Assembly (NCBI GenBank): GCA_024734555.1
Contig: JANPWX010019802.1
Span: forward strand, 695,342-759,341
Direction of reading: 5' to 3'
Length of the DNA stretch: 64,000 nucleotides
From: Trochalopteron elliotii
Lineage: Eukaryota > Chordata > Aves > Passeriformes > Leiothrichidae
Part shown: piece after piece, positions 1 through 11,214 of the stretch
How the letters are laid out: the number at the start of each line of letters is the position of its first letter
How positions within the stretch are numbered: the first letter of the stretch is position 1
The notes under the pieces: generated by a model
Told to the model about the DNA's origin: nothing
The model's input: the letters and a program-made list of their open reading frames with translations, nothing else
Database searches by the model: none
Program-made: the position numbers and the translations under genes

Positions 1-510
1 ACAAAGTGCTGGGTGTATGCAGTTCTGCAGAGCAACTTCCGGCATTGGGTACTTAGGCTTCTCTCCACCTTTCTATTATAAACTCTTTTCTGACATTTAT
101 GATATGTCTATATGAAGAATTGTGTTACACCCAAGCAATATAGCTGTAGCCAGATCAAAGTAATGAATTGTTTAAGGGAAAGAAAAAGTCACAGACAAGT
201 CTTAAATTTAAAATATATCTTTGTCACAGAAATCTGTAAATCTAAAAGTTACTTCAGCTGATCTCTTACAAAAATCCAACCACACACTTTCCCTAGCTTC
301 TCTTGCAGCAGAGGTGGGCCTCTTCTATTCCTTCCTCTTTACACTTTTTCCAACAGACCAATTCACTTCTTTACGACACTGCCACTTGCAGCCTCTGCGT
401 TTTTTGGGGTCTGCTGAGGATGAAGAAACAGAGTGCCCCTCTGTGACCAGATTCTTGCAGGTGTAACAACATTGCAACAGATACAGCCTGTGCGTGTCTG
501 TGAATGGTGT
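1..510. other. Unannotated flank, no feature seen
   Basis: AT-rich single-copy-looking DNA leading into the CR1 tail. The open frames here are short, overlap on both strands and resemble no family I know. I see no splice-site pair, RNA gene or repeat. Confidence 0.4.
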
Positions 511-650
511 GAGGATGTCCACAGGCCCGGCTGGATGGGGCCTTGAGCAACCTGATCCAGTGGGTGGCATCTCTACCCACAGCAGGGGAGTTGGAACTAG
601 ATAATCTTTAAGATCCCTCCCAGCCCAAGCCATTTGATCATACTGTGATA
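511..650 (+). mobile_element. CR1 LINE 3'-end fragment
   Basis: The stretch follows the familiar CR1 tail: a 'ggctggatggggccttgagc' block at about 528-547, then 'cctgatccagtgg', then 'gttggaactagataatcttt' at about 590-609, then 'aagatccctcccagccc', ending in a decayed copy of the ATTCTATGA-type terminal repeat near 634-650. The order places the element's 3' end on the right, so it lies on the plus strand. It is heavily 5'-truncated, as most CR1 copies are, and divergent enough to be old. No coding capacity remains. Confidence 0.75.
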
Positions 651-1313
651 TGGCCTGGCCTCCATTGGGTTCCTTCCCACACACTTTGGTCAAACCATGG
701 CAGTACTTCAGTGACTGCAATGACAAAGGTGTTAGGACATCCAGACTGCTCCTCTCCTCGTGGCAGAACGTGGTGGGTAGTCACTGTTAGCATTACACAT
801 CAGTGTGCCCTCCTGGTTACCTGGAGTTCATGTGGGGGACTCATATACCCACCAAGAGACTACTTATGTACTCTATATGGAGGCAAAAACTATGTCCAGC
901 CATGAGCCTGTCACATGGCTGGATGTGCACTCAGCCTTTGGTGGGAGTTATGAAAGGTTTCATCATGTCAGCTTTAAAGCCAGTACGTACTATGGAAGGA
1001 GCTTTATCCATGTCTCCCTTCACTGTTCGCCTTAAAAGGCTTCATTGTCCTGAGCTGGTGTCAGAGTGCTCCATTTCAGCTGCAAACCCCAGTTTTTGAG
1101 TATAATGATGGCTGTGCCCAGGAGCTGGCAGGACTGCCTAGCATGGCCTCAAGGAGAGAGGAGAAATACCATGTAATTGTAGATGTGTTTGCTTGAAATT
1201 TGTGAGTTAGGAATATGAGCAGTGGAAAAACTGCCATTAACATGCTTGCAGAACCGAGTCTGTCCTCCCATCACTATTTATCAAAATGACAATATTTGTG
1301 CTATCCAGTAAAT
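651..1313. other. Unannotated interval
   Basis: Moderate-GC DNA with several short overlapping open frames (up to about 98 codons) but no domain, splice pair or repeat family that I can name. It directly abuts the CR1 tail and may include unrecognised older repeat sequence. Confidence 0.3.
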
Positions 1314-1331
1314 TAATAATAATAATAATAA
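1314..1331. repeat. Short (AAT)n microsatellite
   Basis: About six AAT units, followed by A-rich DNA. A simple repeat with no associated gene. Confidence 0.8.
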
Positions 1332-1569
1332 CAAAAAAATCAGCAAAAATAATAATACGTGAAACCAGTACAACGTCTTAGCCCAATTCCATGAGACTTT
1401 ATTGCTTTATCCTTTGGTTTATTAGTGTGATCTGCATTTCCTGCAAAATTCAGGCAGACCATGATAATGAAGGAAAACAGAGCTGTACCCGATGGCAAAT
1501 GGCCAACTCCCATATTACCATATTCCCAAAGCAAGGAACTTTTATTCTCCTACTGAAATCCATTTTTAG

Positions 1570-2322
1570 TTGTTTAAATACACATTTTTATTGGATTATC
1601 CCATTAAGTTTTCCAGGTTTATAATTTGCATGAAATCCACAGTAAATCAGAAATATGCAATATCTAGGCTGTCTTGGGAATGTCCATGCTCCAGGAAGGG
1701 ATTTTATAGATTTAGTAATCAGCACATTGCTGTACACGTTGCACAGCCTGGCTGCAGCAGAGCAGCTGTGGGACATCAGCCCTCCCCTCGGGCTGTTTCA
1801 TGCCTCTGCCACTGCCTTGTTCGCCAACAACAAGAGCAAATGTTACTTGTGTGCTGTGCTGCAGCCCACGCCTTCATCAGGGCCAAAGTGCAAACCTCAC
1901 AGCCTGGGTCAGGAGCAGCATATGCCTGTTGCTTCTCTTACCCTGCAAGGCTGCAGGCCCTGACTGCAGCACTGGGTTTGTCCTGCCAGGACCCTGCTCC
2001 CCCTCCATCACAGGAGCGCTGTTTACCCAGGGTGCTGACATCTTGTATTCCTCCAGCTCTGCAGTCAAGAGGCTCCTCTTGCCTACACAGTGCTCTGTGT
2101 CTGAAGTGTGTCTGCACTGAAGGGTTGGAAAATTTCTCTTTTTCCCCTACAGGGTGTTTTAGTTTTGAAAACAAAATCTGCAGAGAAAAGACTATGCGGA
2201 TTCTGCTACTGGAGCCAAGTCTTCGTGCCAAATTTTGTGATATAGCATATATACCTTCAAAGTCTCATCTTATTTTGCTCATTAAAGAATTATTTGCATG
2301 GGCAAGCTTTGATTCTGCATGA
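1570..2322 (+). other. GC-richer block with a 250-codon open frame, probably non-coding
   Basis: A frame open for 250 codons runs through a block (about 1,740-2,135) clearly richer in G+C than its surroundings. The translation is rich in Cys, Ser, Ala, Leu and Gln and resembles no protein family I know. There is no clear signal peptide, repeat or domain. Two other plus frames and two minus frames are also open over the same block, which is what a stretch poor in TAA/TAG gives by chance. It could be an unrecognised LTR or retroelement piece, a long non-coding RNA exon, or a conserved regulatory block. I do not call it a gene. Confidence 0.15.
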
Positions 2323-3963
2323 CTGGATAAACTGTTGGCATGAAATTTCTTTCCTTCTTTAACAAACTACTCTTATATATGAGGTTGACTCTGAATTTTA
2401 AATTACCCTACATACTCATCTGACAATTCTGTATTGTGTTTTGGCCTAAGCGTGCCTTAATGTCACTCTTTTTTTTGCTTTCAGTTCATTTGTTAAATTC
2501 TTTTGCCTGGAAAATGCCACATGAATGCTGGGGAGGAGCAGTTATTTGAAAGATAAAAGTAGTTTGAAGTGGAAGATTTTTAGAGCTGAACACATATGCC
2601 AGGACCAAATTTCAGCAGTAATTTAATAAGATACTATTTTTAACTATCAAATTGAAATTAGTTAATATACATTTCTGAAACTACTAGGACATGGATATAC
2701 CAATAATTTTTCCAATAAAGATTGTTTAGCAACTGAGGCTAACAAGCAACATAGTAGGATTATTACAAATAAGCAGAACCCTAAAAATATGTATTTACCA
2801 TCTAAACTTTGAAAGATTTGCATCCTCCTCAGTATTTTAGAACAACAAAACATCAATGGACCTATGAGTTCCATGAACTTAACAAAATCTTACAGCCACT
2901 TGAGTTCAGACCATTTTAGTTGAATATTTAGACTACTCTGTTTATTTGATTTGCTGTTTGCTTATTGAATGCTGATTTTTAGTGCATCCCTTCCATAGGG
3001 TCTTTTTCTCCTCAAAAGCAACAGAATACACTAGTGATATGTGTAATATGGTCAGAACAGGGTTAATAATCCTAAATGTTTATCATTGCCTTTTGCTGGC
3101 TCTGTGGCCTCTGCAAAAGCATGTAATTTTTTCTGTTCAGCTAAGTGTAGTGTCATTGGTGGAGGTAGTGGTGGAAACAATACAATCCCACTTAGCAGTT
3201 GACCAAGCAGAAGAATGGTTTTGAAAGGAAAACAATTATCAGTGTTCAAACACAGAGGTGTTAAAGGTTAGATGTAAAAAGTAAAGGTGATCTGTCTACC
3301 TTAGCACTGCAAGCCTTGAACTGAAGCCAGGAGTAGTAAACCATTGATACATATTCTCTCAGCAAATAAATATTAGAAATTATTTGTAAATAAGCTTTCA
3401 CTTCTTTTAATGCAGCTGAAGGACCAAGAAAAAGACTATTGTGTCCCTTTTAAATCTGCAATAATGCCACAGCATAAAAGTGCTATTCCTTAAAGCATTT
3501 TCTAAAAGTCATGCATGAATGGATACTGTACCGGCATCAGATTTGGAACAGAACTGTGGCTGTTTATTGTAATCATAAAACCTGCTTTCCTGTGTCCTAA
3601 AGTTGTTTTTTTTTTAAATCAGCCAAAATAGCAGATTATTTATAGTTACAAAAAAACCTAAACCCCAACTAAACAAAAAACTCCTTATTTGTTCTGCTTG
3701 CTTTCTTCAGCTGAGGAAAGTGGAATATTTTCACAAAAAGTGAATTTTTGTTTATATTACCTGAGTTGTATTAGCATAGATGCTGTAGAACTGTATTTTA
3801 GCCAATACAAAAGTGTCTAAAAGTGAAAGAATTATCTTTGAATTTCTTCAAGTAAAATATTGCTTAAATAGTAGATGCATTCAGAAAAATATTTTACTGC
3901 ACAAAATAATACTGAATCTTGGGTAAAAAAAATAAAACTAAATTGAATGGAATTAAATAATAT
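2323..3963. other. Unannotated AT-rich interval
   Basis: AT-rich DNA between the GC-richer block and the solo LTR. I see only short T or A runs and chance open frames, with no recognisable repeat family or exon. Confidence 0.4.
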
Positions 3964-5362
3964 TGTGGTTTGACACTGGCCTGATACCAGACATCCACAA
4001 GAGTCATTCACTTCCCTTCTCCTGCTACATTTGGGCAGAGGAGAGGGAAAAAAAATAAATTAAGAGCTCATGAGTTGAGATAAGGATTGGGACACTCTAA
4101 GGACACAACAGGTTCAAATTTAAAGGCATAAAGTAAATTTATTATTAACAGAGTAAGAGGAGGATAATGGCAAGTAAAACAGGCCTTTAAAACACCTTTG
4201 TCTCTCCATCTTTCCCTTCTTCCCACCAACAGCACAGGGAGACAGGGCGTGGGGGTTTGGTCAGTTCATCACCCAAGATCATCTTGTGTTCACTCAGGGA
4301 GAGGAGTCTTTTCTCTGCCATGCCGTGGGGTCCCTCGCACAGGCAAACAGTCTTCTCAAAAACTGGTGTGGCATGGGTCACTCATCCACAGGGTGCAATC
4401 CTCTAAGGATAGGCTCCCTATTATCTTAGAGGGAAGGGCCCTCTCTCTCTGTCTCTGGAAGCAGGGGCCCTTTCTTTCTATTTGGGTCTCCCACTAGATC
4501 ACATCTCCCTCTGTCATCCACCAACTCTGGTGTGAGCCCATAGTTTCCCATGGGCTGCAAGTGTATCTCTGCATCCCCCATGGAATTTGTGCATTACAGG
4601 GGGATGGCCTGTTTCACCGTGGTCTCACCATGGCCTGCAGGGGAATCTTGGCTCCAGTGCCTGGAGCACCTCCTCCCCTCCTTCTCCACTGACCTTGGTG
4701 CTGCCATGTTGCTTTCCCTCACACATCCTCACTTCCTTCTCTTCTCTATCTAGAAGAAAAATTGTTGCTCATAGGTAACATTTGTCAACAAATTCAAAGA
4801 CTCCTGCAGCATCCTGCAGTGCTGAGGGATTGATCTCATCTCGTCTCGTGTTGGGGAGTCATCGGCCATGTTTTCCCCGTCGCCGTGTGTCCCCACGGCC
4901 ATGGCGTGGGCATGGCGGCCGCTGTGGTGCTGGTGCTGTTTAACTCCTCTCCTCACCTGGGCACTGGGAAGGAGCAGCCGCTGCTGCCCCTGCCCTCTGT
5001 GCCCTCAGCACGGCTGGCTGGGGGTGGCCAGGCAGGCAAAGAGGAGCCGCAGGCCGCACCGAGATGGCGGCAGCCATGGCAGTGCATTGCCATGCGCTAC
5101 ACCAGGGATGGCCCCTGGCAGCAGTGCCTCACCACCCCTGGACAAAAACTGCACCTGCGCTGTTTCGATTTTCTTCCTAAATATGTCATCACAGAGGTGT
5201 TGCCAGCCTCTCTAACTGGGCCAGCAGCGTGTCCATGTTCAGAGCCATTAGAGAATGGCTCTGTCAGACATGGTGGAAGCTTCTGGCAGCTTCTCACAGG
5301 AGCTCTCCCTGTGGCTCCCTTTCACCACTACCAAAACAATGAGGCCGTGCCAAATCAACACA
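3964..5362. mobile_element. Solo LTR of an avian endogenous retrovirus
   Basis: The element opens with TGTGGTTTGACACTGG and closes with CAAATCAACACA, so it has the TG...CA ends of an LTR. Inside, the order of blocks matches a very common bird LTR: 'gagttgagataagg' near 4,074, 'agcacagggagacaggg' near 4,230, 'ggtcagttcatcaccc' near 4,259, a series of 'catgggctgcaag'-type units at 4,380-4,640, 'gcctggagcacctcctcccc' near 4,660, then 'aaatatgtcatcacagagg' near 5,179 and 'gaagcttctggcagcttctc' near 5,275. No gag, pol or env reading frame lies on either side, so it is a lone LTR left by recombination. I found no convincing target-site duplication. The sense of the original provirus is unresolved. 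The 115- and 160-codon frames inside are not genes. Confidence 0.8.
4790..5165. other. GC- and CpG-rich middle segment of the solo LTR
   Basis: Between two blocks typical of this LTR family lies about 375 bp that I do not recognise as part of the usual form. It is CpG-rich (for example around 4,840-4,930 and 5,040-5,070), in contrast to the AT-rich surroundings. It may be a subfamily-specific region, captured sequence or a local expansion. Confidence 0.45.
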
Positions 5363-6149
5363 AGTAATTAATTGTCTCTACTTCTTTGAGTATATCAATT
5401 AGCACCCCTAACATCTGAATGATTAGCCTATATTTTACAGCCAAAATGCATGGCACAAAATATCTCTAAACAAATGTAATTATACTTTCACCGTATTGCA
5501 CTTGGCTTTATTACACTGAAAAAGCACATTTCTTCTTCGTTCTAGCCTAAAGGAAATTAGTGCCTTGTGATCTAAACATCTATTTTCAGTAAGACATCTA
5601 ACCAAGACTCTCTTTTTTCAACTGGTAATAGGGTTTAGAGATTCTTATTCTATTGCATAGATGCCTATTACGGTAATTCTTAATTTAGTTTTAGGTCTAA
5701 GTCAGCGGGAAATTCCCAGCACTAACAGGTGCTGCTCAAAGGCTCAGGATTCTCAGAAGCACTGTTTAAATGAGAAAACCCAGTATGTATTTTCTAAAAA
5801 AAAATCTTTATGCTGGAAAATATAAGATAAAATAATTTAAATTTTGTGCTGCATATATAAAACTTGAATTAATGTCAGCTTAAGACATGTTGATTTTGAG
5901 TTTTCTGGTTGAAGACTAATGTGATGTTCATAACAGGGCATTTATTTTGCAACTGAAAATATTTTTTAACTGAGATTTTGGAAAATATGAGCATCTTCTA
6001 ATGATGTTACATTGGTCAGAGAGTGGGCTACTCTATCACTTTTCCCATATGAAGCTAACTACATTGGAGAGTTAGTTGTTTCCTAACGGATCTGCCATTT
6101 TTAGAACATTTTTCAAGAACATTTTTAAGAGAAAGAAATGTAGACTTAC
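5363..6149. other. Unannotated AT-rich interval
   Basis: No repeat family, RNA gene or splice-site pair is visible. It lies between the solo LTR and the candidate minus-strand exon. Confidence 0.4.
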
Positions 6150-6403
6150 ATTGAAAGTCTGTCATCAGTCTTTGTTCTACTCTATTTAGTGCACTGGTAG
6201 CTTTTAAACTTCTGCCTTTGCGTCTCTTCCCCTGGACTGTTAAACTGCTGTAGGGCACTAAGGGTTTTCTATGATCACTTGACGTGTAAAAATGTCTTTC
6301 ACTTTTTGTAAAGTAACAGCCTGTGCTGTAGATAAACAGAACACTGACCTCACACAACAGAGTCATTAGGAATGCTGTATTTGTAATCAAAATAATTTTC
6401 ATT
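6150..6403 (-). CDS. Candidate first coding exon of an unidentified secreted protein
   Basis: On the minus strand an acceptor-like site (...ctatatacag) at 6,405-6,404 is followed one base later by an ATG (6,402-6,400). The frame stays open for 84 codons to a perfect GTAAGT donor at 6,149-6,144, leaving phase 1. The first residues look like a signal peptide: a Lys after Met, then a long hydrophobic run (about residues 3-27) containing FLMTLLCEVSVLFIY. The remainder is polar, with a basic cluster GKRRKGR near residue 58 that resembles a prohormone-convertase or basic processing site. I do not recognise the family and see no second exon. The frame also reads on past the acceptor upstream and the donor downstream (133 codons in all), so a chance open frame in AT-rich DNA is quite possible. 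Confidence 0.25.
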
Positions 6404-9400
6404 CTGTATATAGATAGGAGGTCTGTCCTGCGTTTCTTTACCATGGAATATCCCATGTGGAAAATAATGGTATGTATTGTAGAAAATTAAAAATAAGGGA
6501 CAGGTTATACTTAAGTGAGATTAAATCAAGTTCATTTTATCACTGCTTTGTTTATGTTATGTTTTGTAACTGAAAACTGAAATCTACACAAAAATATCTG
6601 GGTATGGGAGAGAGAAATGGCAAAGTATTTCTGCGAGTTATTACTCCCCAAACAGCATAAAGAATTCATTTTAACATAGGTTTGTATGTAAATTGCCATC
6701 AATGGAAATGGGAAACTTAGAAGACAACTGTAGACTGTTCCATGTAATTTTTAATTGCAGTGTGACTTGCCCACTCTTGTAATATTTTTATCAGCAAAGA
6801 TTAACAAGTAGTGGTAAATGTCGACACAGAGAATTCATAAAAGATGGATTTTACAATGACATTGGCTACGTAGTGGCCTTCTTCAAAAAGATATTGTTCT
6901 TTTAAAAAGGTCAGCTTCAATATAGATGAAAATGTTTCTTAAAAAACAAAACCGACAAAAGAAACCACAAACAAACAAAAACCAACAAAAAAAAGTATTT
7001 GCATCGTATTATTTTGTTTAAAACACCTAGTGAATAGGTGCTTCTCTCTCTCTAAATATATAAAATACTTTCTCTGTTTGAAATTTATGTGATTTAGATG
7101 GCAAAGATCACATTAACTGAAACTCAATCTTTTATGATTCAGTAGTCAGTGAAGGAAAATGAACAAGGTGTAAAAAAACATTCAATTTACAAACATATAC
7201 ATAGACCTACAAAATGTTTAATACTTCGGTTATATAAAAGGCTGCAAGTTACATAAAAAACAATGTGTGTGCAATATAATTCATTTGAATGCCTCAACAT
7301 ATTTAACACTGACTAATTAATTTCAAGCATTAGAGAACAACTAAAATATATACCAGTTTAATCTTTAACCTGGGCACTGGATGAATAGTATATCTGAGTA
7401 TATCTCATTAAGGACAAGCAAAATTTATTTAGATGGGCATGTTTGCTGTGCTGTCGTACTGCTACAGTGGATTTTTCCTACATCTGTGATGAGAATTGTC
7501 AAGTGGGATAAATTAGCAGAGTCCTAGGGCTTCCATTGTAACTGTACTTTCTGTGAGTAACACATCCAGCTCACGGCAGAGGAAGTACTTAGGAATCTTA
7601 CTTCCTCTGAAATAAATGGAATTAAGTGCCAAAATACGTTTACTGGCTCTAGATTCAGCCTTTTATTCAAAAGTCTCTAATTAATTTCAATCTTAAATCC
7701 TCAAGTGGCTGTAAACAACCACAAGGCTCTGGTAGAGCATTTTAAGGCTGAAACCAGAAAAGTAGTGAAATCCAATTTAAATCCTTTGTCAGAAGTTCCA
7801 GAGACCTGATGTTATGTATTTATTGATTTCATTAAGTGGAGTATGATATTCGTGTAGCTCTGCAGTTTTCTTTTTGGGATGGCATGCGGGGCCAAAAGTG
7901 AGTATTTTATTACCTACCTCTTCTGTCCTCTCCTTACGCTTCCCTCCTCTCTATACTTCCACTTACTAGTCTGCCTCTCCTTTGTAGTCATCTTCACCAC
8001 AGACTTAATGACTTTTCCCACTCCTTTGGTTGTCTTTACCTCATTTTCCATCAGACTATCACATCTGCTCTTCAATAAAGCCCTAGCAGAAAAAGCAAGT
8101 TAACCTGAAGAGAGAGATGGATGTTGAATCAGTTGATGAAGGGGTGGTGTGACTACTGCACTGTGGTAAGAAAACATGGACATGGCAGCCTTATGTCTTA
8201 CATGGTGTTCACCCCAATTGCATATCCCTGCTTACTCTGCAGAATGGGAATACCCATGTTTTCCCAGACATATATGACTACAATAATTTTGAAAATTAGT
8301 TCACCTTATTTCCTTTCCCTGTTCTCCCAAGACTAAGACCACTGAATATCCTTCTGTTCTACTTGATAATATGTATTTTCATTTATATCCTTCATTTCTT
8401 CACAGTTGTACATTAATTTGAGAGTACATACTAACTGCTCACATCCATTTCCTATGTAGTGACTAACAGGTATTACTATCTAAGTATTATTCTTCATGCT
8501 TCTCAATGTCAGCAGCTTCTCCCTACACTATAGTCTTCTTAGTAGAATCTGTACTTATACTTCTTTCCTAAAGGATCACTCCTACAGTTTTCAGAGTGCT
8601 GATTCTTCCATTACAATAAAACTAACATCTGCATGTCCAGAAGCCTGTATGCACAGGCAGCATAACTGAAATTCGCCAGGACTTTTATCTGTTTCACATA
8701 CAAATAAATAAAACTGTTGGGACACCTGCACAATATTTGGATGTGGTAAAACTGGCCTCTTCTCCACTCATTCTACAGTGGTCTGCTGGGACTGACTTAC
8801 CTATTCTCAAGACAGCACTCTTCTTCACGCCGACCAAAACACCTCTGTTTATCACTCTGCTTTTCACCGTTCAAAGGCGGGTCATTCTCTGAATGACTGC
8901 TGAACTACTTCATTCAGCTCCAGGAAGGTCTTCAGTATTCATTAGCAGCTAATCAATCTCCTTTTTATTGCAGTCCTGTAAATAGGAGAGAGAATGCAGC
9001 ACTGATGCAGCACTGATTTCCCTCTTCATGCAATCATTATGGAAAGAAAGGTTTCATAGGACATTTTCTATATGTAGTGGAACAGAAGCAGTCTAATCTT
9101 CTCTGGAAGCACAGTCACTGCTTTCAATGTTGGAATAAGGGACAAGACAGCTATACAATAATAATTTTGACATCTTAAATTCAGTTTTTATTCCCCTAAG
9201 AAATGCTCTCTTTCTAGTGAAGATTAGTTATTTAAAATTTCAATAGCTAACAGTGCTCATGCCTCTTCTTTATTGGTAAGGGGTGATGGCAGAGAACTTT
9301 CACGTTTGCTGCACTACTGAGAGTTTCAGGACTTTTCCCTTCTAAGCTCAAGCACTTGAGAGAGAGGGGAGGAAGGAGAAAATGTGTAGGGTGGGGAAGG

Positions 9401-10907
9401 AGAGCAAGGGAAAGAAAGGAGTGTTTTCCACTGAACATCTGAGAGTGACTAAACTATTGCATTTGCTGAGACACCATTTTTAACTAGCTCTTGAAACTTC
9501 TAGTATGGTCACTGTTTGGAATGTACAAATGAAGCCAACTGAACTGAACAGTTAGGGAAAGGAGAGATCTACAGAGTGCAGCTGGTTGTTATGAGCAGAG
9601 GAGTTTTAAGTGCCTACAAGTAACACTGCAAGTCATACTCCCTTATCTGCTACCTCTTCCATAGCTTTTCACATTAATGACATATAAACCAGGCAAAACA
9701 AGGAGATTTACTGGCTGATGTTCTCTTCTGAGGATTGCCAGCACAAGTAGCCCACAAGATGGGCAAATTGAACACCTGTCCTGCTCCCCTTGCATGTATC
9801 CAGCTTAGGCACTCAAAACGGTCCTGGATTTTATCTGAGTCTTGTTGACGCCATCATGTATCAGCCTTGGAGTTCTCACTGGGTACACTGCCTACAGCAA
9901 ACTGACTTCAGTATGTCTTTTCTTGACAAAACCCAGTCAAGCTTCTCCTAATGTATGCAGCTAAAAGCAGGATTGCTGGTAATCTGTTTTTGTTGTCTGG
10001 AAGTGGATTATGCTATTTTATTTGGCATGGCAATAGAGCAGCAGAACAAGTGCCGTGAGCTGCCTATGGCAGCCAGACATTGTGGTCCTCATTTCAACAA
10101 GGTCTAAGCTCCTTCCACTGTGTGAGGAGCCTGTTTGTTGTGAGGGTCTATAAGTGCCCTCTGAAGCTCTGTATTTGATTTCTGCTGAACAAGATGAAAA
10201 TGGCTTGCTGTGCTGGGTTATGAGCCTGCAGTGTTGTAATGAGGAAGTGAAGTTCAGGGGCAAACAGGGCCTTTCTTAGCTTCCTAATCATTCCAGCATA
10301 TTTTCAGCTTTGGAAAGGCAGGAAGGCAGTAGCTCAGAAAATACTGTGTGTCAGACAGGTACGTAGGTTTTACCTTATCTCAACACTGAGTACATATTAA
10401 AACTGTATCACACAGAATTGAGGTGTTTCAATGAACACAGAGTTGGTGTACTTTTCTGATTCAGTGTAAACAAGCCCTTAGGTAATGGATCTAGAGACAG
10501 GTGTAGCATCTTATTTCTATTAGCAATATCAGTGAGGGCAATAAGCTTGCTCCTATGAAAAATACCTCTGCATTTGAAAAAGCAGATCGTTGTATTTTAA
10601 ATTTCTGTGACAGCAGCATGCCTGTTAAATTACCTGACTTTCTGGCACATCTCTTGCTTTTTCTAGGCCTATGTGTGATTCACATAGCTTTTGTGTCTAT
10701 ATATTTATATTGGCATTTATCCTCTTAAAATGAAAGAGGAATTAAATCTATGCCAAAAACATTTCACACTGTAAGGGTGAATGCTTTCACTTCAATATTT
10801 ATGCACATAAGTATACATATTCATACACATATATATGTATGTGACACCTTGATTTATATGCCTATAGATCTCATATAATATTTCCGATTTAGGCTTTTGT
10901 GGATCAG
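6404..10907. other. Unannotated interval
   Basis: AT-rich DNA. It includes an A/C-rich low-complexity patch at about 6,940-6,995, a pyrimidine-rich stretch around 8,340-8,600 and a homopurine run at 9,356-9,421. I recognise no gene or repeat family. Open frames are short and have no visible domain. Confidence 0.4.
9356..9421 (+). repeat. Purine-rich tract
   Basis: About 65 bases almost entirely A and G on the plus strand, with only a few T interruptions. Low-complexity sequence with no gene attached. Such tracts can form triplex structures in general, but nothing here shows use. Confidence 0.6.
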
Positions 10908-10983
10908 TTGTGTGTGTGTCTGTGTGTGTGTGTGTGTCTGTGTGTGTGTGTCTGTGTGTGTGTGTCTGTGTGTGTCTGTGTAT
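10908..10983. repeat. Compound (TG)n/(TGTGTC) microsatellite
   Basis: Runs of TG are broken by TC at semi-regular spacing, giving about five TGTGTC-like interruptions in some 75 bp. On the minus strand it is read as alternating Thr-His codons in a 151-codon open frame, which is an artefact of the repeat. Confidence 0.95.
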
Positions 10984-11175
10984 ATGCACAAAACTCTTTA
11001 TTTGTTTTATGATTATATTAACACATGAAGACATGGCTGAACTAGAGACAAAATAGCTTATATAGTAAAAACAGATATGTGAAGGAAAAGAACACAACCA
11101 CACCCTGGCAATTTCCCATTTCTCCAGAGTATGATAAGAAAATGTCCACATAGTTCTAAAATGCTGAACAGCCTG

Positions 11176-11214
11176 ACAAGAACATTGCCATTTTTTACAA
11201 GAACATTGCCATTT
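11176..11214. repeat. Perfect 18-bp direct repeat, period 21
   Basis: ACAAGAACATTGCCATTT occurs at 11,176-11,193 and again at 11,197-11,214, separated by TTT. A small local tandem duplication. Confidence 0.9.

Noticed and set aside
4868..5367. Open frames of 115 and 160 codons
   Set aside because: They lie inside the solo LTR, mostly in its GC-rich middle segment, and show no retroviral or host protein motif.
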